This document shows, one piece after another, positions 22,749 through 25,871 of a stretch of DNA of 25,871 nucleotides. Made by a program: the position numbers and the translations under genes. Each line of letters starts with the position of its first letter. Position 1 is the first letter of the stretch. Source of the stretch: CALMZN01 sp964540095 (lineage in GTDB: Bacteria > Patescibacteriota > Patescibacteriia > UBA1558 > GWA2-36-10); NCBI GenBank assembly GCA_964540095.1, contig CAZILH010000014.1:1-25871 (forward strand), in the 5' to 3' direction. The notes beneath the pieces are model-generated. The model searched no databases. It worked only from the letters and a program-made list of their open reading frames with translations, and had not been told where the DNA came from.

Positions 22749-23594
22749 TTATTCTTTCTTGGCTTCCTTTGCTTCGCCTGTGGCGGATGCTACTTCAACC
22801 TTTGCTTCTGGAGCATCTTCTTTGGCCTCAACCTTGGCTTCAGGAGTAGCCACAACTTCTGGCTCAACGCTTTCGGTTTTTACTTCAGCGGAAATTTCTG
22901 CTGTTTTATTATCAGCTTCGACTACTACTGGTTTTTCTTCTTTAACTTCTGGTTTAATTTCCACTTTATCTTTCAAAGTCATTTCACCATCAGCTTTGAT
23001 CATCAACAAACTATTTTTGGCTCCGGGTACTGCGCCTTTGACGTAAAGCAAATTTTTATCTAAATCAATTTCAATAATTTCTAAATTCTTGAGAGTTACG
23101 CGATCACCACCCATGCGACCGCCCATACGAGTGCCTTTGAAAACATGCTGAACACCGCCAGCACCGATAGAACCAGGCATACGCAATTGATCTTTGTGAC
23201 CATGGGAAGCTGGAGAGCCATGAAAACCATGTCTCTTAACCACGCCTTGAAAACCTTTGCCTTTGGATACAGCGCTGACATCTAAATAATCTCCCACTTG
23301 GAAATTACTGACATCAATAACCTTACTGCGCTCAAAGGAACCACTGGCATCAACTCGAAATTCTCGCACATGACGAAAATTAGCTAAACCCTTGAAATGT
23401 CCGGCTAGCGGTTTATTTAGCTTCTTTTTGAAGCCAAAACCAACCTGAACAGCTTGGTAACCATCATTGTCCTGGTCTTTGACTTGAGTAACCGTGCAAG
23501 GACCTGCCTCGACAACAGTTACCGGCACCCAAGTGCCATCAGCCAAAAACTTTTGGGTCATGAATAACTTTTTTCCTAAAATAAACTTGGCCAT
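22749..23594 (-). CDS. rplC: 50S ribosomal protein uL3 with acidic C-terminal tail
   Basis: A 281-residue protein. The core (1 to about 211) has FILGKKLFMTQKFLADGTWV, the VSKGKGFQGVVKRHGFHGSP block and GSIGAGGVQHVFKGTRMGGR. About 70 extra residues (212-281) form a repeated Glu-Ala-Val-Lys tail with PEAKVEA and APEAKVEV repeats. By hand count the tail has 20 acidic and 11 basic residues, unusual for a ribosomal protein. The gene is preceded by a 236-nt structured gap and no clear Shine-Dalgarno. Confidence 0.96.
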   Translation of the reverse strand: MAKFILGKKLFMTQKFLADGTWVPVTVVEAGPCTVTQVKDQDNDGYQAVQVGFGFKKKLNKPLAGHFKGLANFRHVREFRVDASGSFERSKVIDVSNFQVGDYLDVSAVSKGKGFQGVVKRHGFHGSPASHGHKDQLRMPGSIGAGGVQHVFKGTRMGGRMGGDRVTLKNLEIIEIDLDKNLLYVKGAVPGAKNSLLMIKADGEMTLKDKVEIKPEVKEEKPVVVEADNKTAEISAEVKTESVEPEVVATPEAKVEAKEDAPEAKVEVASATGEAKEAKKE

Positions 23595-23830
23595 ATCTAT
23601 AATTAATTAAAAATCGCGACTTTATCTTTAAAAAAACTATTTTTAAGGACAAAATCGCGATGGCTAGCTTAAAAAATATTGGCTAGCTCAACTTGTTCAA
23701 ACTTTTGAAAAATAAATTTGGCGATTTTTCCCTAAAACGTTTTATCCGGGTCATCACACTTCCCAATATTTTTTGGGGTTATGACAACAGATAAACACAT
23801 TTTTATTTTTTATCTCGACAATTCGAGAAC
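23595..23830 (-). promoter_or_regulatory. Hairpin-rich leader between rpsJ and rplC, possible attenuator
   Basis: This gap is much larger than the usual few bases between these genes. Minus-strand elements in order: stem GTCAT/ATGAC (23781-23785 with 23750-23754) enclosing CCCAA/TTGGG (23762-23766 with 23773-23777); palindrome TAAAACGTTTTA (23733-23744); AGCTAGCC twice (23681-23688, 23662-23669), whose GCTAGC cores can pair; and ATCGCGA/TCGCGAT (23655-23661 with 23613-23619) enclosing a CTTAAAAA/TTTTTTTAAAG stem. The last is followed by TTTTT, so it could act as a terminator or attenuator ahead of rplC. A 22-codon ATG frame starts in the gap but has no support as a gene. No strong promoter was found. 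Confidence 0.5.
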
Positions 23831-24163
23831 TTACATTTTAATTTCAATATCCACTCCGGCTGGCAGATTGAGATTCATCAAGGAATCAACTGTCTGCGGT
23901 GTCGGGTTCAAAATATCCAACATTCTTTTGTGCACTCGCATCTCGTATTGGTCACGAGCATCCTTGTGTACAAAAGTAGATCTCAATACTGTGAACTTTT
24001 TCTTCTCAGTAGGCAATGGAATTGGCCCAATAACTTTGGCGCCAGTGCGATCAACCGTGTCAATGATGGTCTTGGTGGACTGATCAATGATCTTGTGATC
24101 AAAAGCGCGAATCTTGATGCGGATTCTGGATTGGCCTTCTTCTTTGACTTCTTTGGCTTGCAT
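23831..24163 (-). CDS. rpsJ: 30S ribosomal protein uS10
   Basis: A 110-residue protein of the 30S head (NusE in antitermination). Blocks: SRIRIKIRAFDHKIIDQSTK, GPIPLPTEKKKFTVLRSTFV, and RVHKRMLDILNPTPQTVDSL. About ten extra N-terminal residues (MQAKEVKEEG) precede the usual start; no Shine-Dalgarno is seen upstream. It lies 87 nt after tuf. Confidence 0.97.
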   Translation of the reverse strand: MQAKEVKEEGQSRIRIKIRAFDHKIIDQSTKTIIDTVDRTGAKVIGPIPLPTEKKKFTVLRSTFVHKDARDQYEMRVHKRMLDILNPTPQTVDSLMNLNLPAGVDIEIKM

Positions 24164-24215
24164 GGAATTGAAATTGTTTTTTAATTACTTAATGTTCGAA
24201 TTTTATAATTTAACT

Positions 24216-24241
24216 CCCCAGCCCTTCGTGAAGGGCTGGGG
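24216..24241 (-). terminator. Terminator-like hairpin after tuf
   Basis: CCCCAGCCCTTC/GAAGGGCTGGGG (24216-24227 with 24230-24241), a 12-bp GC-rich stem with a 2-nt loop (4 nt if the closing pair opens), 9 nt past the tuf stop. On the minus strand it is followed by AGTTAAATTATAAAATT, a poor T run, so it may be a partial terminator that lets some transcripts continue to rpsJ. Confidence 0.7.
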
Positions 24242-24250
24242 GGAAATAAA

Positions 24251-25435
24251 TTATTTTATAATCTTGGTGACAGTACCAGCACCGACTGTATGACCGCCTT
24301 CACGGATGGAAAACTTGGATTTTTCTTCCAAAGCTACTGGGTGGATTAATTTGATATGCAAATTGGCTGTATCGCCAGGCATAATCATCTCAGTGCCCTC
24401 TGGTAAAATAATTTCACCAGTGACATCAGTGGTACGGATATAAAACTGTGGTTTGTAACCCTTGAAAAATGGGGTGTGTCTACCACCTTCGTCTTTGCTC
24501 AAGATATAAATCTGGGCTTCAAACTCGGTGTGTGGAGTAATACTACCTGGTTTGCACAAAACTTGACCTCTTTGTACTTGATCTTTCTTGGTACCACGCA
24601 ACAAAATACCAGCGTTATCACCAGCTTGACCTTCGTTCAACTGCTTGTTGAACATTTCAATGCCAGTGACTACTGTTTTTTGGGTATCCAATAAACCAAC
24701 GATTTCTACATCATCATTTAATTTGATAATACCTCTTTCAATACGACCAGTGACTACAGTGCCACGACCTTCGATTGAAAAGATATCTTCGATAGGCAAC
24801 AAGAATGGTCGCTCAGTATCACGGACTGGTTCGGGGATATATTCATCCAAAGCTTTCAAAAGTTCATGAATTGGCTTGGCATCTTCGCCAGTAGGATTTT
24901 CCAAGGCCTTCACAGCTGAACCACGAATAATTGGGGTCTTGTCGCCAGGAAATTCATACTTCTTCAAAAGATCTCTGATTTCCTCTTCTACTAGATCAAC
25001 TAATTCTGGATCATCTACTTGGTCCATCTTATTCAAAAAGACCACAATGTAAGGCACGCCAACTTGACGGGCTAACAAGATGTGTTCTCTGGTCTGAGGC
25101 ATCGGACCATCAGCGGCTGATACCACCAAAATCGCGCCATCCATCTGGGCGGCGCCAGTAATCATGTTTTTCACATAGTCAGCATGACCAGGACAATCGA
25201 CGTGGGCATAGTGCCTTTTTTCGGACTCATACTCAACGTGAGCAGTAGCAATAGTAATACCGCGCTCGCGTTCTTCTGGAGCGCCGTCAATCTGGTCGAC
25301 ACTCTTGTTTTGAGCAACACCACCACCAGCGCTAATTACTTTCAAAATAGCGGCTGTTAAAGTGGTTTTGCCGTGGTCAACGTGTCCAATAGTACCGACG
25401 TTGACATGAGGTTTTGTGCGTTGAAATTCTGCCAT
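24251..25435 (-). CDS. tuf: Elongation factor Tu
   Basis: A 394-residue GTPase that delivers aminoacyl-tRNA to the ribosome. G1 GHVDHGKT (17-24), G2 switch-I region with RGITIATAHVEY, G3 DCPGHADY (80-87), G4 NKMD (135-138) and G5 GSAVKAL; domains 2 and 3 follow with EIVGLLDTQKTVVTGIEMF and GGHTVGAGTVTKIIK. I start at ATG 25435 (MAEFQRTKPHVNVG), which has AAAGGAGA 9 nt upstream, the best Shine-Dalgarno in the window; the open frame extends 16 codons further without support. It has its own promoter and a leader hairpin. Confidence 0.98.
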   Translation of the reverse strand: MAEFQRTKPHVNVGTIGHVDHGKTTLTAAILKVISAGGGVAQNKSVDQIDGAPEERERGITIATAHVEYESEKRHYAHVDCPGHADYVKNMITGAAQMDGAILVVSAADGPMPQTREHILLARQVGVPYIVVFLNKMDQVDDPELVDLVEEEIRDLLKKYEFPGDKTPIIRGSAVKALENPTGEDAKPIHELLKALDEYIPEPVRDTERPFLLPIEDIFSIEGRGTVVTGRIERGIIKLNDDVEIVGLLDTQKTVVTGIEMFNKQLNEGQAGDNAGILLRGTKKDQVQRGQVLCKPGSITPHTEFEAQIYILSKDEGGRHTPFFKGYKPQFYIRTTDVTGEIILPEGTEMIMPGDTANLHIKLIHPVALEEKSKFSIREGGHTVGAGTVTKIIK

Positions 25436-25457
25436 CTTTATAGTCTCCTTTGATAGC

Positions 25458-25471
25458 ACCCCTGATGGGGT
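25458..25471 (-). promoter_or_regulatory. Hairpin in the tuf leader, upstream of the Shine-Dalgarno
   Basis: ACCCC-atca-GGGGT (minus strand 25471-25458) forms a 5-bp stem ending 8 nt before the AAAGGAGA ribosome site. It has no T run after it. It may protect the mRNA 5' region or tune translation; the role is inferred. Confidence 0.35.
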
Positions 25472-25539
25472 TTTGTGAACCAACTATCTTTAAATTTTTT
25501 GATTAATTATTAATATTATTTATATGTAAAACAGAAAAG

Positions 25540-25568
25540 ATTATAGCAAAGAATTATACTTTTGGCAA
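25540..25568 (-). promoter_or_regulatory. Promoter of tuf
   Basis: TTGCCA (25568-25563), a 17-nt spacer and TATAAT (25545-25540) on the minus strand, close to the vegetative consensus. The predicted leader is about 100 nt, AT-rich. Confidence 0.85.
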
Positions 25569-25579
25569 GGGGATAAGCT

Positions 25580-25602
25580 AATATCCTGTTTTTGAGGATA
25601 TT
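25580..25602. terminator. Hairpin between the first gene and the tuf promoter
   Basis: AATATCCT/AGGATATT (25580-25587 with 25595-25602), 7-nt loop. The T run (TTTTT) follows on the plus strand; on the minus strand the stem is followed by AGCTTATC, so termination of the upstream minus-strand gene is uncertain. It lies between the stop at 25624 and the tuf -35 box. Confidence 0.4.
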
Positions 25603-25623
25603 TTTGCTAACCTTAGCCAAAAA

Positions 25624-25871
25624 TTATTCTACTGGCTCAATATAGTATTTTTCCTCTTCTTCTACTACTGGGGTGTCTTCTGGCTTCCCGCCCGAGGCGG
25701 GTCCGCCTTGGGCGGATTCTATTCCGACTTCTGATTTGGCCCCAGCATCAACTTTGAATTGATCAAGGTTGTAATCAGTTGATAAATCATCCTGCGAGGC
25801 CTTCCAGACGGCTATATCGCGGTTAATTTTCTCCAATAATTCCTGCTCGGTCAACTCCTGTAAATTGGTGT
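25624..25871 (-). CDS. Partial gene for a short acidic hypothetical protein
   Basis: The frame is open to the window edge. The first possible start inside is a TTG at 25854 (76 residues), but the reading continues upstream as TNLQEL, so the true start is probably outside. The N-terminal half is helical (ELLEKINRDIAVWKASQDD); the C-terminal half is low-complexity and acidic (EDTPVVEEEEKYYIEPVE). The Gly/Pro segment SAQGGPASGGKP is encoded by a tandem palindrome at 25687-25716. I recognise no family. It lies directly upstream of the tuf promoter. Confidence 0.55.
   Translation of the reverse strand, partial: TNLQELTEQELLEKINRDIAVWKASQDDLSTDYNLDQFKVDAGAKSEVGIESAQGGPASGGKPEDTPVVEEEEKYYIEPVE
25687..25716. 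repeat. Tandem GC-rich palindromes inside a coding region
   Basis: CCCGCC-cga-GGCGGG (25687-25701) is followed at once by TCCGCC-ttg-GGCGGA (25702-25716), two perfect 6-bp stems. They are far more GC-rich than the rest of the window and encode the Gly/Pro-rich part of the partial gene. Short palindromes of this style are frequent in CPR genomes. Confidence 0.7.

Noticed and set aside
23740..23806. A 22-codon ATG frame on the minus strand within the rpsJ-rplC gap.
   Set aside because: No Shine-Dalgarno at the right distance, no recognisable peptide and it overlaps predicted hairpins; too weak to list as a gene.
25436..25483. Longer start for tuf adding 16 residues.
   Set aside because: The added residues cover the AAAGGAGA site and leader hairpin; EF-Tu starts at the MAEFQRTKPH motif.
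1..25871. Alternative genetic code with TGA as glycine or tryptophan.
   Set aside because: All recognisable genes are full length with normal TAA/TAG ends and have no in-frame TGA.
1..25871. CRISPR array, tRNA, rRNA or transposase genes.
   Set aside because: No regularly spaced repeats, cloverleaf-like genes, rRNA segments or transposase motifs were seen on either strand.

Overview
The window is almost certainly from a member of the Candidate Phyla Radiation (Patescibacteria). Three things support this. First, rpsE is followed by rplO with a 2-nt gap and no rpmD (uL30), and loss of uL30 is a known CPR trait. Second, there is a very large Ala/Ser/Thr-rich surface protein and a DUF5667 protein of types common in that group. 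Third, the AT-rich coding sequence uses almost only TAA stops (34 TAA, 2 TAG, 0 TGA in 36 genes) and few Shine-Dalgarno sites. The code looks standard, because genes are full length with no in-frame TGA. I cannot name the phylum more closely. All genes but one are on the minus strand, so transcription runs from high to low coordinates.

Right part (25871 to 13029): a partial acidic hypothetical gene, then tuf with a textbook promoter, then the S10/spc ribosomal cluster in canonical order: rpsJ, rplC, rplD, rplW, rplB, rpsS, rplV, rpsC, rplP, rpmC, rpsQ, rplN, rplX, rplE, rpsN (zinc type), rpsH, rplF, rplR, rpsE, rplO, secY. The cluster ends at an 18-bp-arm terminator. It builds the elongation factor, much of the ribosome and the protein export channel. 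An unusual 236-nt hairpin-rich gap separates rpsJ from rplC.

Middle part (12984 to 6965): a new promoter lies 2 nt from that terminator and drives adk, map, ruvX, a polyprenyl-phosphate GlcNAc-1-phosphate transferase-like membrane protein, a DUF192 protein, three small conserved or hypothetical proteins (two in the membrane) and an HtrA-like membrane protein. The HtrA-like protein has a PDZ domain, but all three catalytic residues appear replaced. A bidirectional terminator separates this unit from the only plus-strand gene, a small helix-turn-helix protein.

Left part (6646 to 1): a divergent intergenic region holds a 154-nt nested-palindrome repeat of the widespread GTCATTGCGAG type, the promoter and switch-like leader of an ECF sigma factor gene, then a DUF5667 membrane protein (probable anti-sigma or surface-stress partner), a 373-nt hairpin-rich gap, and a 1227-residue secreted surface (S-layer-like) protein ending at a strong terminator. 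The sigma operon and the surface-protein gene share the box ACGGCTTT 20 to 21 nt upstream of a TATAAT, which suggests co-regulation. I saw no tRNA, rRNA, CRISPR array or transposase gene.
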